Source: Candidatus Anammoxibacter sp. (lineage in GTDB: Bacteria; Planctomycetota; Brocadiia; Brocadiales; Anammoxibacteraceae). Taken from it: a DNA stretch of 64,000 bases. Under the pieces are notes generated by a model. It did not search any database and was not told the origin of the DNA. It saw nothing but the letters and a program-made list of their open reading frames with translations. The stretch is taken from NCBI GenBank assembly GCA_021777105.1, contig JAIQZQ010000131.1, positions 37,079 through 101,078 on the forward strand, written 5' to 3'. Positions 16,824 to 25,911 of this stretch are shown in pieces (the first letter of the stretch is position 1; each line of letters begins with the position of its first letter). The position numbers and the translations under genes were made by a program.

Positions 16824-17697
16824 TTTTGTATTAATATTGTCGTTTTATGCTTTTATTGTGGCGTTAATCGCTTATGTTGTTAGAGAGGTGCTTAATAATA
16901 AGGGTATTTTGCGCATTGTTTCGCAAGTGTTTTTCTTTGTAGGGGTGGTTTTAATAAGTATTGTTGTTTATAACCGATGGGCAGAGTCGGGACACGCGCC
17001 TTTTTCAAATCTGTATGAATCGCTTGTGTTCTTTTCATGGTCAATCGCAATTGTGTTTTTCATAATGGAGATTGTGATAATTGCGACTAAGTACGATTCC
17101 GGCAGCCGCATTGGGATAATCGGCGCAATTCAGTCGTTGTTGGCAATGGCTATGATTGCATACGCCGCGTTTGGCGCGGACGACTCAATAAGGCCTCTTA
17201 TGCCCGCGTTGCAAAGCAACTGGATGTCGATACATGTAACTGTGTACTTTCTAGGGTACGCCGCGTTGAGCGTTTCGTTTGCCGCCGGCATTGTTTATCT
17301 GGTAAGCAGGCTTATTAACGGAGAGGCTAAAAAACAGAAGATGGACGGCGACACAAAAACCATCACTTACGATAAGTTGGGATATATTGCGGTGAGCATT
17401 GGCTTCCCGTTCTTAACATTTGGAATAATTAGCGGCGCGGTATGGGCTAAAAGCGCATGGGGAACATATTGGTCATGGGATCCGAAAGAGACATGGTCGT
17501 TGATTACATGGCTTTTCTATCTTGTTTATCTCCATTTGCCGTTTGCAATCCCGCGTTTGAACATAAAGAAAACTACATGGCCTGTTTTGTTTTCTCTTGT
17601 TTTGGTTATATCGTTTCCAACAGTGCTGTTTACTTATGTCGGCTTAAAATATTTGCCGTCCGCTGAAGACAGCGATCATATTTACGGAGTCGAGTAA
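16816..17697 (+). CDS. ccsA: CcsA/ResC-type cytochrome c assembly protein
   Basis: A 293-residue polytopic membrane protein (about eight segments). The tryptophan-rich WWD haem-binding motif is intact (WGTYWSWDPKETWSLITW, about residues 214-231), with conserved histidines around it such as SIHVTVYFLGYAA (about 135) and LVYLHLPFA (about 240). With ResB it forms the system II haem lyase. The presence of this pair implies that the organism makes c-type cytochromes and so respires. A strong hairpin follows the stop. Confidence 0.93.
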   Translation: MNSFVLILSFYAFIVALIAYVVREVLNNKGILRIVSQVFFFVGVVLISIVVYNRWAESGHAPFSNLYESLVFFSWSIAIVFFIMEIVIIATKYDSGSRIGIIGAIQSLLAMAMIAYAAFGADDSIRPLMPALQSNWMSIHVTVYFLGYAALSVSFAAGIVYLVSRLINGEAKKQKMDGDTKTITYDKLGYIAVSIGFPFLTFGIISGAVWAKSAWGTYWSWDPKETWSLITWLFYLVYLHLPFAIPRLNIKKTTWPVLFSLVLVISFPTVLFTYVGLKYLPSAEDSDHIYGVE

Positions 17698-17723
17698 CGG
17701 TTTAAGGTCAACGTTGGTTATTG

Positions 17724-17750
17724 CCCGGCGATTTAGTTTAAATCGCCGGG
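17724..17750 (+). terminator. Strong hairpin after ccsA
   Basis: A 12-bp perfect stem CCCGGCGATTTA with loop GTT, followed by TTTAAGG. The stem is strong but the T-run is short. It lies 27 bases after ccsA and 16 before acyP, and should end or attenuate the resB-ccsA transcript. Confidence 0.6.
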
Positions 17751-17765
17751 TTTAAGGATGGCGAA

Positions 17766-18044
17766 ATGGAGACTGCTAAAGCGCATGTATTTATAAAGGG
17801 AAGGGTGCAAGGTGTCTTTTACAGGGCTTCGACTTGTAGTCAGGCGGCAGAGTTTAATATAAACGGCTGGGTTAAAAACTGTGTAGACGGCAGTGTTGAA
17901 GCTGTGTTTGAAGGCGCTAAAGACAATGTTTTAAGAATGATTGAGTGGTGCAAAACAGGGCCTTCCCATGCAATAGTGCGGGATGTAAAGATTGACTGGC
18001 TGAAGTTTGACAACGAGTTTACGGACTTCTCAACCAGATATTAA
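17766..18044 (+). CDS. acyP: Acylphosphatase
   Basis: A 92-residue protein with the acylphosphatase signature at the start: KGRVQGVFYRAS, whose Arg binds phosphate, followed by NGWVKNCVDGSVEAVFEG, whose Asn orients the water. It hydrolyses acyl phosphates such as acetyl phosphate or carbamoyl phosphate. The length is exactly typical. It opens a close run of small housekeeping genes (yggS, yggU, ileS). Confidence 0.93.
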   Translation: METAKAHVFIKGRVQGVFYRASTCSQAAEFNINGWVKNCVDGSVEAVFEGAKDNVLRMIEWCKTGPSHAIVRDVKIDWLKFDNEFTDFSTRY

Positions 18045-18087
18045 AGATTGGCGCGCCGGAAGTAATTTAAATGGATTCTTGAAAAAA

Positions 18088-18849
18088 ATGGAAGATAAAA
18101 GAGACATAATCAAACAAAACCTTGACCTTCTTTATAAAAGGATTAAGGATGCGTGTTTAAGGGCCGAAAGGGAACCTGAATCCGTTAAGCTTGTTGCCTC
18201 CACCAAATATGTTGACGTTGAGGTTACAAAAATATTAATGGAGAATGGGCTGATTGAGTTTGGTGAAAATCGCTTGCAGGACGCCGAGGATAAGATTGAA
18301 CACATCGGCGACAGCTCTATTGTCTGGCATATGTTTGGCCATTTGCAGCGCAACAAGGTGAAAAAGGCTTTAAAAATCTTTGAACTTATTCATTCCGTGG
18401 AAACACTCAGGCTTGCAAAAGAGATTAATAAAGAAGCGGTTAAGCTTGAAAAACGCGCAAAGATTTTAGTGGAGATAAATGTAAGCGGCGAAGAGGCAAA
18501 ATACGGTCTTACACCTAATGACGCAATTCCTTTTATGAAGGAGCTTAACTCCATGGAGGGGTTGCAGGTTGAGGGATTAATGACAATGGCTCCAATGGTT
18601 GACGATCATGAGGTATGCCGCCCGGTTTTTAAAGGCTTGAGAGAGATGCGGGACAGGATTAATGATCTAAATCTGGACAATATAAACATGAACTGTTTGT
18701 CAATGGGGATGACTCTTGATTTTGAGGCCGCTATTGAAGAGGGCTCAAATTTGATTAGAGTAGGCACTGCTATTTACAAAGGCATTGATATGGATTTCAG
18801 GTACAACCTGACTGATCCGACTAAACGCACGGAATATAGCGTTCATTGA
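18088..18849 (+). CDS. yggS: YggS/PROSC-family PLP homeostasis protein
   Basis: A 253-residue single-domain alanine-racemase-fold protein. The PLP lysine lies in KLVASTKYV (K40 counted from ATG 18088). Other hallmarks are FGENRLQDAEDKI, WHMFGHLQRNKVK, INVSGEEAKYGL, EGLMTMAPMV and the phosphate-binding end CLSMGMTLDFEAAIEEGSNL. The family buffers free pyridoxal phosphate. ATG 18088 is preferred to the GTG/ATG options from 18007, which overlap acyP and add 27 residues foreign to the family. The Shine-Dalgarno signal is weak. Confidence 0.9.
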   Translation: MEDKRDIIKQNLDLLYKRIKDACLRAEREPESVKLVASTKYVDVEVTKILMENGLIEFGENRLQDAEDKIEHIGDSSIVWHMFGHLQRNKVKKALKIFELIHSVETLRLAKEINKEAVKLEKRAKILVEINVSGEEAKYGLTPNDAIPFMKELNSMEGLQVEGLMTMAPMVDDHEVCRPVFKGLREMRDRINDLNLDNINMNCLSMGMTLDFEAAIEEGSNLIRVGTAIYKGIDMDFRYNLTDPTKRTEYSVH

Positions 18850-18879
18850 TCTTTTAGTTTTTATGTCCGGTTTCTTATC

Positions 18880-19164
18880 ATGATTGAAGCTGTTGAAACC
18901 GATTCAGGCGTCACTTTTTCAGTTAGGGCGCAGCCAAACGCAAAAAAGAACGCGATTGTCGGTAAATATGGCGGCCGGATTAAAATAGCGGTTGCCGCTG
19001 TTCCTGAAAAGGGGAAGGCAAATAAGGCGATTGCGGATCTGATTGCAAAAGAGCTGAATATAAAAAATTCTCAGGTTAACGTTGTTTCAGGCCTGACTTC
19101 AAAAGATAAAAAAATACATATAACCGGGCTGTCAATAAAAGATTTAAAGGGTCTTGAATTATAA
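18880..19164 (+). CDS. yggU: YggU-family (DUF167) protein
   Basis: A 94-residue protein with the DUF167 pattern: FSVRAQPNAKKNAIVGKYGG, then KIAVAAVPEKGKANKAIAD and VNVVSGLTSKDKKIHITG. The biochemical role is not established. It is commonly found beside yggS, as here, and precedes ileS by 14 bases. Confidence 0.9.
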   Translation: MIEAVETDSGVTFSVRAQPNAKKNAIVGKYGGRIKIAVAAVPEKGKANKAIADLIAKELNIKNSQVNVVSGLTSKDKKIHITGLSIKDLKGLEL

Positions 19165-19178
19165 TATTCTAAAAAATA

Positions 19179-22013
19179 ATGGATTATAAAAACACACTAA
19201 ATCTGCCTAAAACCAAATTTCCCATGAAGGCTAATCTGGTTGAAAAAGAGCCGCAGGGGTTAAAAAAATGGGAAAAAGAGGATCTTTACGGGCAGATTCG
19301 CAAAGCCAGGGCCGGAGCTGAGAAATTTATTTTGCACGACGGCCCTCCATATCCGACGGGCGATCTGCACATAGGCACGGGGTTAAACAAGATACTAAAA
19401 GATATTATTGTGCGTTATCGCACAATGCGTGGTTATGACGCGCCGTATGTGCCGGGATGGGATTGTCATGGTTTGCCTATTGAACACAGGGTCATGCAGG
19501 AGCTTGGCGAAGAGGCCCTGAATCTTGAAAAGATAGAAATTAGAAAAAAGTGCAGAAAATACGCTGAAAAATTTGTCAAGATTCAAAAAGAACAATTTAA
19601 GAGGCTGGGAGTGTCCGGCGATTGGAACAACCCATATTTAACCTTAAATTATGAGTATGAATCCGGCATTATTGAAGTGTTCGGCAAACTTGTTGAAAAA
19701 GGTTTTGTTTATCGAAGCAAAAAACCTATCCATTGGTGTATGCAGTGCACAACGGCTCTGGCTGAAGCCGAGCTTGAGTACAAGGAGAAGTCGAGCCCTT
19801 CCATATTTGTCAATTTTAAATGTTCAGGCGATCCGGCCAAATTATGGGAATTGTTTGAGGGCAAACCATCCGGTTTTAATGTTGACGCGGATGAACATGT
19901 CTCGGTTTTAATCTGGACAACCACTCCATGGACTTTGCCTGCAAACGTTGCCGCGGCATTGCATTCTGATTTTGACTACTCCGCTATAAGGTATGACAAC
20001 CCCATTAACGGCAAAAAACAGATTTCAATAATGGCGGACAGCCTTGTTGAATCCACAATGGCCGCTTTGGGCATTGCGTCTTTTGAGAGGCTGGGCAAGG
20101 CTACCGGAAAAGCTCTTGAAGGTTTGACGTACGAGCATGTGTTCAGCGGCAAAGAGTGCAGAGTGATCCTTGCCGACTATGTTTCTAGTGAAGAGGGCAC
20201 GGGCTGTGTCCACACTGCGCCCGGGCATGGGCAGGATGACTATATCTCAGGACTTAAAAATAATCTGCCGATTGTAAGTCCGGTTGATGAAAAAGGCGTG
20301 TTTACAAATGAAGCCGGCGAGTTTGAGGGCAACTATGTTTTTGACGCAAACAAAATCATTGTTAAAAAACTTGAAGAGCAGGGCTCCCTGCTAAACGCGT
20401 CGAATATAAGGCACTCATATCCGCATTGCTGGCGTTGCAGCAATCCGGTTATATTCAGGGCCACGGAACAGTGGTTTATAAAAATAGATCACAACAATTT
20501 ACGGTCAACCGCGCTTAACGAGATTAAAAATATCAGATGGATTCCAGGCTGGGGCGAGGAGAGGATTGCGGGCATGATAGAGAACAGGCCTGACTGGTGC
20601 ATTTCCAGGCAACGCTCTTGGGGCGTGCCGATTCCCGCGTTCTATTGCGTTGATTGTAAAGAGGCCCTGATGACGGTTGAAACAGTTAATTCCGTTAAAA
20701 CGGTGTTTGAAAAGTCAGGCGCCGACAGCTGGTTTTATAAAGATGTTTCAGAGTTTCTGGATAACGGCGTTAAATGCGAAAAATGCGGCGGCAATAATTT
20801 TGAGAAAGAGATGGACATCTTTGATGTCTGGTTTGAGTCAGGTTCCAGCCATAATTCGGTGCTAAACAAACGCGAAGAGTTGTCGTTTCCCGCGGATGTT
20901 TACCTTGAAGGCAGTGATCAGCATCGAGGTTGGTTTCAATTATCGATACTTCCATCGATAGGCGCCTGGGGCAAGCCACCTTGCAAAACTATAGTTACGC
21001 ATGGTTTTGTTGTTGATGAAAAAGGCGAAAAGATGTCCAAATCCAAAGGGAATTTTATTTCCGTTGACGAGGCTCTTAAGAAATTTGGAGGCGATATTGT
21101 AAGGTTGTGCACTTTTTCAATGGACTACAGGCATGAGATGAACACTTCGTTTGATCTAATCGCCAAGACGTCTGATTCGTATCGCAGGATACGAAACACA
21201 TTCAGGTATTTAATGGGCAACCTGTCGGATTATAATCCAAAAGAAAATGCTGTGGATTACAATAATCTGCTAGAGATTGACCGTTGGGCTCTCCACAAAA
21301 CTCAACAATTGGTAAACTCCGTCACCTCAGCTATAGAGGCGTTTGAATTTCACCGCATATCGTATCTTATCCACTATTTTTGCGCGGTTGATATGAGTTC
21401 ATTCTATCTTGACATACTTAAAGACAGGCTATACACTTTTGACAAAGATTCAGCCGAACGCAGGGCGGGCCAAACTGTTTTACAACATATATTATTAACG
21501 TTGGTCAGGTTAATAGCGCCGGTTACGGTGTTTACCGCTGATGAAATTTGGGCGGCAATAGAGCACAAGGATGACGATGCCGGCAGCGTTCATCTTGCAA
21601 AATGGCCAGAGCCGGTTTCAGAGTGGATAAATGATGATCTTGACAAAAAATGGCGCGCTATAATTCAAATAAGGGAAGAGGTTTCCCGAGAGCTTGAGCA
21701 GTTAAGGGCGTCAAAATTAATAGGAAATTCGCTGGAAGCCAGGGTGGAAATCTTTGCGGATGACAAGGCGATAAGCGATATTTTAAAAGAGTACGATAAA
21801 GACTTGCATATGATTTTTATCGTTTCCGATGTGAAACTGCATGATCAAAAACATGAAGGGGCGGTTCAGGGGCAATCAATAAAAGAGTTATGGATAAAAG
21901 CCTCTGTTTCCGGCAACAAGAAATGTGAAAGATGTTGGAACTACAGGGAAACCGTTGGAGCGGATGCGGAGTATGTTAACCTTTGCAATAGATGTGTAAA
22001 TATAGTATCATAA
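19179..22013 (+). CDS. ileS: Isoleucyl-tRNA synthetase
   Basis: A 944-residue class I synthetase, full length compared with E. coli (938). The HIGH box reads HIGT (residues 64-67, in GDLHIGTGLNK). The KMSKS loop is canonical (GEKMSKSKGN, near residue 617). The CP1 editing domain is present (WTTTPWTLPANVAAAL, about 247-262, and GTGCVHTAPGHGQDDY, about 346-361). The C-terminal zinc knuckle uses CERCW and CNRC. It charges tRNA-Ile and proofreads valine. The order yggS-yggU-(divIVA)-ileS is common in bacteria, which supports its neighbours' calls. Confidence 0.97.
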   Translation: MDYKNTLNLPKTKFPMKANLVEKEPQGLKKWEKEDLYGQIRKARAGAEKFILHDGPPYPTGDLHIGTGLNKILKDIIVRYRTMRGYDAPYVPGWDCHGLPIEHRVMQELGEEALNLEKIEIRKKCRKYAEKFVKIQKEQFKRLGVSGDWNNPYLTLNYEYESGIIEVFGKLVEKGFVYRSKKPIHWCMQCTTALAEAELEYKEKSSPSIFVNFKCSGDPAKLWELFEGKPSGFNVDADEHVSVLIWTTTPWTLPANVAAALHSDFDYSAIRYDNPINGKKQISIMADSLVESTMAALGIASFERLGKATGKALEGLTYEHVFSGKECRVILADYVSSEEGTGCVHTAPGHGQDDYISGLKNNLPIVSPVDEKGVFTNEAGEFEGNYVFDANKIIVKKLEEQGSLLNASNIRHSYPHCWRCSNPVIFRATEQWFIKIDHNNLRSTALNEIKNIRWIPGWGEERIAGMIENRPDWCISRQRSWGVPIPAFYCVDCKEALMTVETVNSVKTVFEKSGADSWFYKDVSEFLDNGVKCEKCGGNNFEKEMDIFDVWFESGSSHNSVLNKREELSFPADVYLEGSDQHRGWFQLSILPSIGAWGKPPCKTIVTHGFVVDEKGEKMSKSKGNFISVDEALKKFGGDIVRLCTFSMDYRHEMNTSFDLIAKTSDSYRRIRNTFRYLMGNLSDYNPKENAVDYNNLLEIDRWALHKTQQLVNSVTSAIEAFEFHRISYLIHYFCAVDMSSFYLDILKDRLYTFDKDSAERRAGQTVLQHILLTLVRLIAPVTVFTADEIWAAIEHKDDDAGSVHLAKWPEPVSEWINDDLDKKWRAIIQIREEVSRELEQLRASKLIGNSLEARVEIFADDKAISDILKEYDKDLHMIFIVSDVKLHDQKHEGAVQGQSIKELWIKASVSGNKKCERCWNYRETVGADAEYVNLCNRCVNIVS

Positions 22014-22336
22014 CCTGTTTATATTTTATTGTAACTGGTGTTGTAATTGAACATTAGGTAACTATTAGCTAAAGGAGGACGTAAAGGATAAAAATAAAAC
22101 CTTAATCATCAATGATAACAAATATTAAAATATAACCCTATAAAATATGTTTCCCCGGCGTCAATAAGATTTAAATTTAAAAGGGAAACCGTGTTGCCTA
22201 TATTCTTAAGATAAACTTGAGTTAAACAAGAGGTTCAGGCTCACAACTTGATTCTTTCTGCTTTTACTCATTGCTGTCCCCGAATGTGATAGCAAAAAAT
22301 ACAGTATTTAATTATGCGCAAAGGATTAATATAGAT
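22014..22336. other. Intergenic region with dispersed repeat 'b', copy 2
   Basis: Copy 2 of repeat 'b' covers 22211-22292 (ATAAACTTGAGTT, GGTTCAGGCTCACAACTTG, TTCTTTCTGCTTTTACTCATTG), matching 10611-10700. The first 190 bases hold an isolated GGAGG at 22075-22079 with no gene behind it. I see no terminator after ileS. Confidence 0.45.
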
Positions 22337-22873
22337 ATGCAAAATATAAAATGGAATAATCAAAGGATAGGGATATTTGTGGATGTGCAAAATATGTTCT
22401 ATTCGGCAAAAGCGTTGCACCATTCAAAAATAGATTATAGCAAGTTGTTGCTTGAAATAGTTGGCGGACGCAATTTGATAAGGGCTATTGCTTATGTTGT
22501 GCAGAAAGCCGATGTTGATCAATCGGCTTTTATAGAAGCTTTGACAAGATTAGGGTATGAAATAAAGACAAAAGAGTTAAGGATGAGGGCGGATGGAACC
22601 GCAAAAGGAGATTGGGATATGGGCATAGCAATAGATTCTATTGCTATTTCCACAAAATTGGACACAGTTGTGTTAGTTAGCGGCGATGGGGATTTTGCTC
22701 CATTAGTTGATATGTTAAAAGCTAAAGGGTGCCGGGTGGAAATTGTGTCGTTTCGAAGAAGCACAGCTATAGAGCTGGTTGAAGCGGCAACAAATTACAC
22801 CTCAATTGAAGAATCTTTATTATTTAAAGAAAAAGAGAAGAAAACTTCTAAAAATGGCAGTAGTCATAACTAA
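22337..22873 (+). CDS. NYN-domain (LabA-like PIN-fold) nuclease
   Basis: A 178-residue protein counted from ATG 22337, which puts the first strand (RIGIFVDVQN) at its normal place near the N-terminus. The acidic active-site positions of NYN nucleases are visible: D in FVDVQNMF, D residues in KGDWDMGIAID, and the SGDGDFAPLVDML motif. The family are metal-dependent RNases of the PIN-like fold. It overlaps the RNase III gene by 20 bases, so two ribonucleases are translationally coupled. The tail is basic and charged (KEKEKKTSKNGS). Confidence 0.85.
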   Translation: MQNIKWNNQRIGIFVDVQNMFYSAKALHHSKIDYSKLLLEIVGGRNLIRAIAYVVQKADVDQSAFIEALTRLGYEIKTKELRMRADGTAKGDWDMGIAIDSIAISTKLDTVVLVSGDGDFAPLVDMLKAKGCRVEIVSFRRSTAIELVEAATNYTSIEESLLFKEKEKKTSKNGSSHN

Positions 22874-23570
22874 TCATATTCCTCCTGAGATTTTGGATGA
22901 GTGCGAGGCAAAGATATGCTATACGTTTGATGATAAGAAATTGCTAGCGAAAGCTTTAACTCATACATCCAGAAAGGCGGATTTCAATTTCAGCAATGAG
23001 AGGCTTGAATTTCTTGGAGACGCCGTGCTTGGCGTGGTGATTTCAGAATACCTGTTCAAGGCTTTTCCCGACTACTATGAAGGGGAGTTGACAAAGATCA
23101 AGTCCGTGGTGGTTAGTCAGCCTACCCTTGCTAAAATAGGGCATTCATTGTGCCTTGAGAGCTTTTTGATTGTCGGTAAAGGACTTGTAAACAGAATGTC
23201 GTTTCCAAAATCATTGCTTGCCAACGCTTTTGAGGCGATTGTTGGCGCTATTTATCTTGATGGCGGACTTGGAGTTGTCTCGGAATTTATAATGGACAGG
23301 TTGAGGGCCGAGATTGAGATTGTTTGTAATAACGAGCATAAGAAGAATTATAAGTCCCTATTGCAGCAATGCTGCCAAAAAGAGTTTGGCTTTACCCCAA
23401 TCTATAAAGTTTTACAGCAACACGGCCCGGATCATGTAAAAGTATTTCAGATTGCGGTTGTCATTAATAATACTGAATACGGCATGGGATGGGGCAAGAG
23501 CAAAAAAGAAGCGGCTCAGATAGCCGCATACCACACTTTAAAAGCTATAAGGCCTGAATGGGAATTTTGA
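22854..23570 (+). CDS. rnc: Ribonuclease III
   Basis: A 238-residue protein with the RNase III signature NERLEFLGDAVLG (residues about 46-58) and the second acidic cluster NAFEAIVGAIYLDGG. The C-terminal double-stranded RNA-binding domain follows (YKSLLQQCCQKEFG to KSKKEAAQIAAYHTLKAI). It cuts double-stranded RNA in rRNA and mRNA processing. ATG 22854 is chosen because the protein then has family length; earlier starts lie deep inside the NYN gene. No dedicated ribosome binding site is clear, so translation probably depends on the upstream gene. Confidence 0.95.
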   Translation: MAVVITNHIPPEILDECEAKICYTFDDKKLLAKALTHTSRKADFNFSNERLEFLGDAVLGVVISEYLFKAFPDYYEGELTKIKSVVVSQPTLAKIGHSLCLESFLIVGKGLVNRMSFPKSLLANAFEAIVGAIYLDGGLGVVSEFIMDRLRAEIEIVCNNEHKKNYKSLLQQCCQKEFGFTPIYKVLQQHGPDHVKVFQIAVVINNTEYGMGWGKSKKEAAQIAAYHTLKAIRPEWEF

Positions 23571-23694
23571 TGGTTAAATGTGAAGCAATTTATTATAATG
23601 TTTCCCCGCTGGAGGTCGGCGGCAAAACTAAGTTATTTAGAGACATCTCTTTAGCGAAATTAATATTTTAAAATTCTTAAACTGGAGAATAATG

Positions 23695-23949
23695 ATGGAA
23701 AAGAGAGTAAACAAAAAGAAAACAATGAGCATTTGCCCAAGCAAGGTTGTGCGGTCTAAATGTCCGAGCATTCGCAGAACAAGACAATTAAGACGCGATC
23801 TGCTTATGAAACAACGTGTAGAGGGCGTTTCAGTTGAAACCCTTGACAAAATGAGAAAGAATTTAAGGGCTAAAAAGAGCAAAGGCATTTCAGTTGATTG
23901 TGAAAACTGCAAATACAATGTAAAGCAGGCTGAAGCTACTGCGGAATAA
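23695..23949 (+). CDS. Small basic protein with a CxxC pair
   Basis: An 84-residue, strongly basic protein (KRVNKKKTMS at the start, RRTRQLRRDLLMKQR in the middle) with cysteines in ICPSKVVRSKCPS and a CENC pair near the C-terminus. A good Shine-Dalgarno (GGAG at 23682-23685) precedes two tandem ATG codons at 23692 and 23695. Composition suggests a nucleic-acid or ribosome-associated protein with a possible zinc site, but I do not recognise it. It follows rnc by about 120 bases in the same orientation. Confidence 0.6.
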   Translation: MEKRVNKKKTMSICPSKVVRSKCPSIRRTRQLRRDLLMKQRVEGVSVETLDKMRKNLRAKKSKGISVDCENCKYNVKQAEATAE

Positions 23950-24452
23950 ACTCAGGCCATGTTAAAAAGGGAGTTGAAACTAACAATTAGTTTCTCTCCG
24001 CAATATTTCACCGCAATATCATATCCGGCAAATGCCGAATTATCTGGAATTGCGTTTTTTTCGTTCCAAAGCCATTACCGCAAAGGTAGCTTCGCGTCTT
24101 TGGAACGAAATATCATTGCCACGCAACATACTTAACGGCTAAAAATAAATTGTTTGTTTAAGTAAACGTTTTTATCACTTCTGTAAATCACGTCCCTATA
24201 AATTATGGACACAGCCTTAGGAAATTTGTCTTGTTACGTCCAGGCAATTGCTTTGATTCTCATGTGTTAAAGCTAACTGCCATAGACGGCGCTCGTTTAC
24301 CAAACTGTTATCTGCGTATTTAAGCCGCGTATTGGGCATTTATTTGCTTATCTTCTGGATTATGAATCCATACTTCTGTATACTAAAACATTTGCGTATT
24401 ATGCGCAGGCAAGTCATTTCTGAAATTTTGTAATATCTTTCACTTTAAAGCG
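23950..24452. other. Intergenic region with two perfect hairpins upstream of gcvPB
   Basis: GAAACTAA-caa-TTAGTTTC (23976-23994) sits 27 bases after the preceding stop and may terminate it. A 13-bp perfect inverted repeat, TTTCGTTCCAAAG (24059-24071) with its complement (24098-24110), encloses a 26-base loop. Upstream of gcv genes one looks for a glycine riboswitch; I do not find its conserved core here. A short palindrome TGGATT-atg-AATCCA lies near 24356-24370. Confidence 0.45.
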
Positions 24453-25880
24453 ATGAAACTTATTTTCGAGAAAAGCAAAAGAGGCAGAACCGGCGTAAGC
24501 CTGCCCGAAATGGACGTTCCTGTCAAAAGCGCGATCATCCCTGATAATTTGTTGCGAGGCGATACGGACTTGCCTGAAGTTGGCGAAATTGATATCGTTC
24601 GTCACTATACCGAACTTTCAAAGAGCAATTATGGGGTAGACAACGGCTTTTATCCATTGGGAAGTTGCACCATGAAGTATAATCCGAAAATATGCGAAGA
24701 CGCATCCGGATTTGAAGGTTTTTTAAGCGCGCATCCGCTAAGCCCTCTAAATCAGGGCTGTTTGCGATTAATGCGCGATTTTGAAAACATGTTGTCTGAA
24801 ATTTGCGGAATGGCGAGGTTCACTTTGCAGCCTTCGGCGGGCGCTCATGGAGAACTAACCGGCTTAATGATGGCAAAGGCGTATTTTAAAGATAAAAACG
24901 AAGACCGCTCAAAGATTATCATTCTTGATTCATCCCACGGCACCAATCCTGCGACAACATCAATGTGCGGCTTTATTATTGAACAGGTTAAAAGCAATGA
25001 GGATGGGCGTGTTGATATTGAAGCCCTGCGCGCGGCCATGGATAAGAACGTGGCTGCTTTAATGATAACAAATCCAAACACCCTTGGCATTTTTGAGTCA
25101 AACATTAAGGAAATCTGCGATATTGTTCATGAACAAGGCGGCCTTGTTTATATGGACGGCGCAAACATGAACGCGTGTGTCGGTATTGTGAGGCCGGGAG
25201 ACCTGGGCATTGATTTTCTTCATCTAAATCTCCATAAGACTTTTGCCACGCCTCATGGCAGCGGGGGCCCCGGGGCTGGCCCGGTCGGTGTGTCTAAAGA
25301 TCTGGTTCCATTTTTGCCGAACCCCTATGTTGAATTAGAGCAAAACAAATATATTTTAAAATACAGCGAAAAGTCTGTTGGTAAAGTGCGCGCTTTTTAC
25401 GGAAGTTTTGGGGTTATTGCCAGGGCATATACGTACATTCTGGCTATAGGCGCGGACGGCTTGAAAAATGTGGCTGAAAACGCCGTGCTTAACGCAAATT
25501 ATCTTAAAGAGAAACTAAAGAAACATTACAAATTGCCTTATGACAATATTTGCCAACACGAATTTGTTCTAAGCGACGATGGTTTGCCGAACGATGTGAC
25601 GACGCTGGATATCGCAAAAAGACTAATTGATCTCGGTTTTTACGCCCCGACTATCTATTTTCCATTGATTGTAAAGGGCGCAATGATGATCGAACCCACT
25701 GAAACTGAACCGAAAGAGATGCTTGACGCATTCATTGAAGCAATGATACAAATTAAGAATGAAGCGGAAAACGAGCCTGATAAACTGAAAAACGCTCCGC
25801 AAAATACCCCGGTATCCAGACTGGACGCTGTGCATGCCGCCAGGAAACCGGTTTTGAAGCACAGCGCTTGCCTGTGCTAG
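24453..25880 (+). CDS. gcvPB: Glycine dehydrogenase (decarboxylating) subunit 2
   Basis: A 475-residue PLP enzyme. The PLP lysine is in LNLHKTFATPHGSGGPGAGP. Other markers are NGFYPLGSCTMKYNP, PSAGAHGELTG and DSSHGTNPATTSMCGF. This is the large half of the two-subunit P-protein of the glycine cleavage system, which decarboxylates glycine and loads the aminomethyl group on the H-protein lipoate. The partner gcvPA and the H and T genes are not in the neighbourhood, which is unusual since gcvPA-gcvPB are normally adjacent. The C-terminus ends in a short Cys-containing tail (LKHSACLC). Confidence 0.95.
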   Translation: MKLIFEKSKRGRTGVSLPEMDVPVKSAIIPDNLLRGDTDLPEVGEIDIVRHYTELSKSNYGVDNGFYPLGSCTMKYNPKICEDASGFEGFLSAHPLSPLNQGCLRLMRDFENMLSEICGMARFTLQPSAGAHGELTGLMMAKAYFKDKNEDRSKIIILDSSHGTNPATTSMCGFIIEQVKSNEDGRVDIEALRAAMDKNVAALMITNPNTLGIFESNIKEICDIVHEQGGLVYMDGANMNACVGIVRPGDLGIDFLHLNLHKTFATPHGSGGPGAGPVGVSKDLVPFLPNPYVELEQNKYILKYSEKSVGKVRAFYGSFGVIARAYTYILAIGADGLKNVAENAVLNANYLKEKLKKHYKLPYDNICQHEFVLSDDGLPNDVTTLDIAKRLIDLGFYAPTIYFPLIVKGAMMIEPTETEPKEMLDAFIEAMIQIKNEAENEPDKLKNAPQNTPVSRLDAVHAARKPVLKHSACLC

Positions 25881-25911
25881 TCTGCAATGCAAATCTATTG
25901 GAGAGTGAATT

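Noticed and set aside
23950..24452. Possible glycine riboswitch upstream of gcvPB
   Set aside because: Looked for the conserved glycine aptamer core and tandem arrangement; neither is present.
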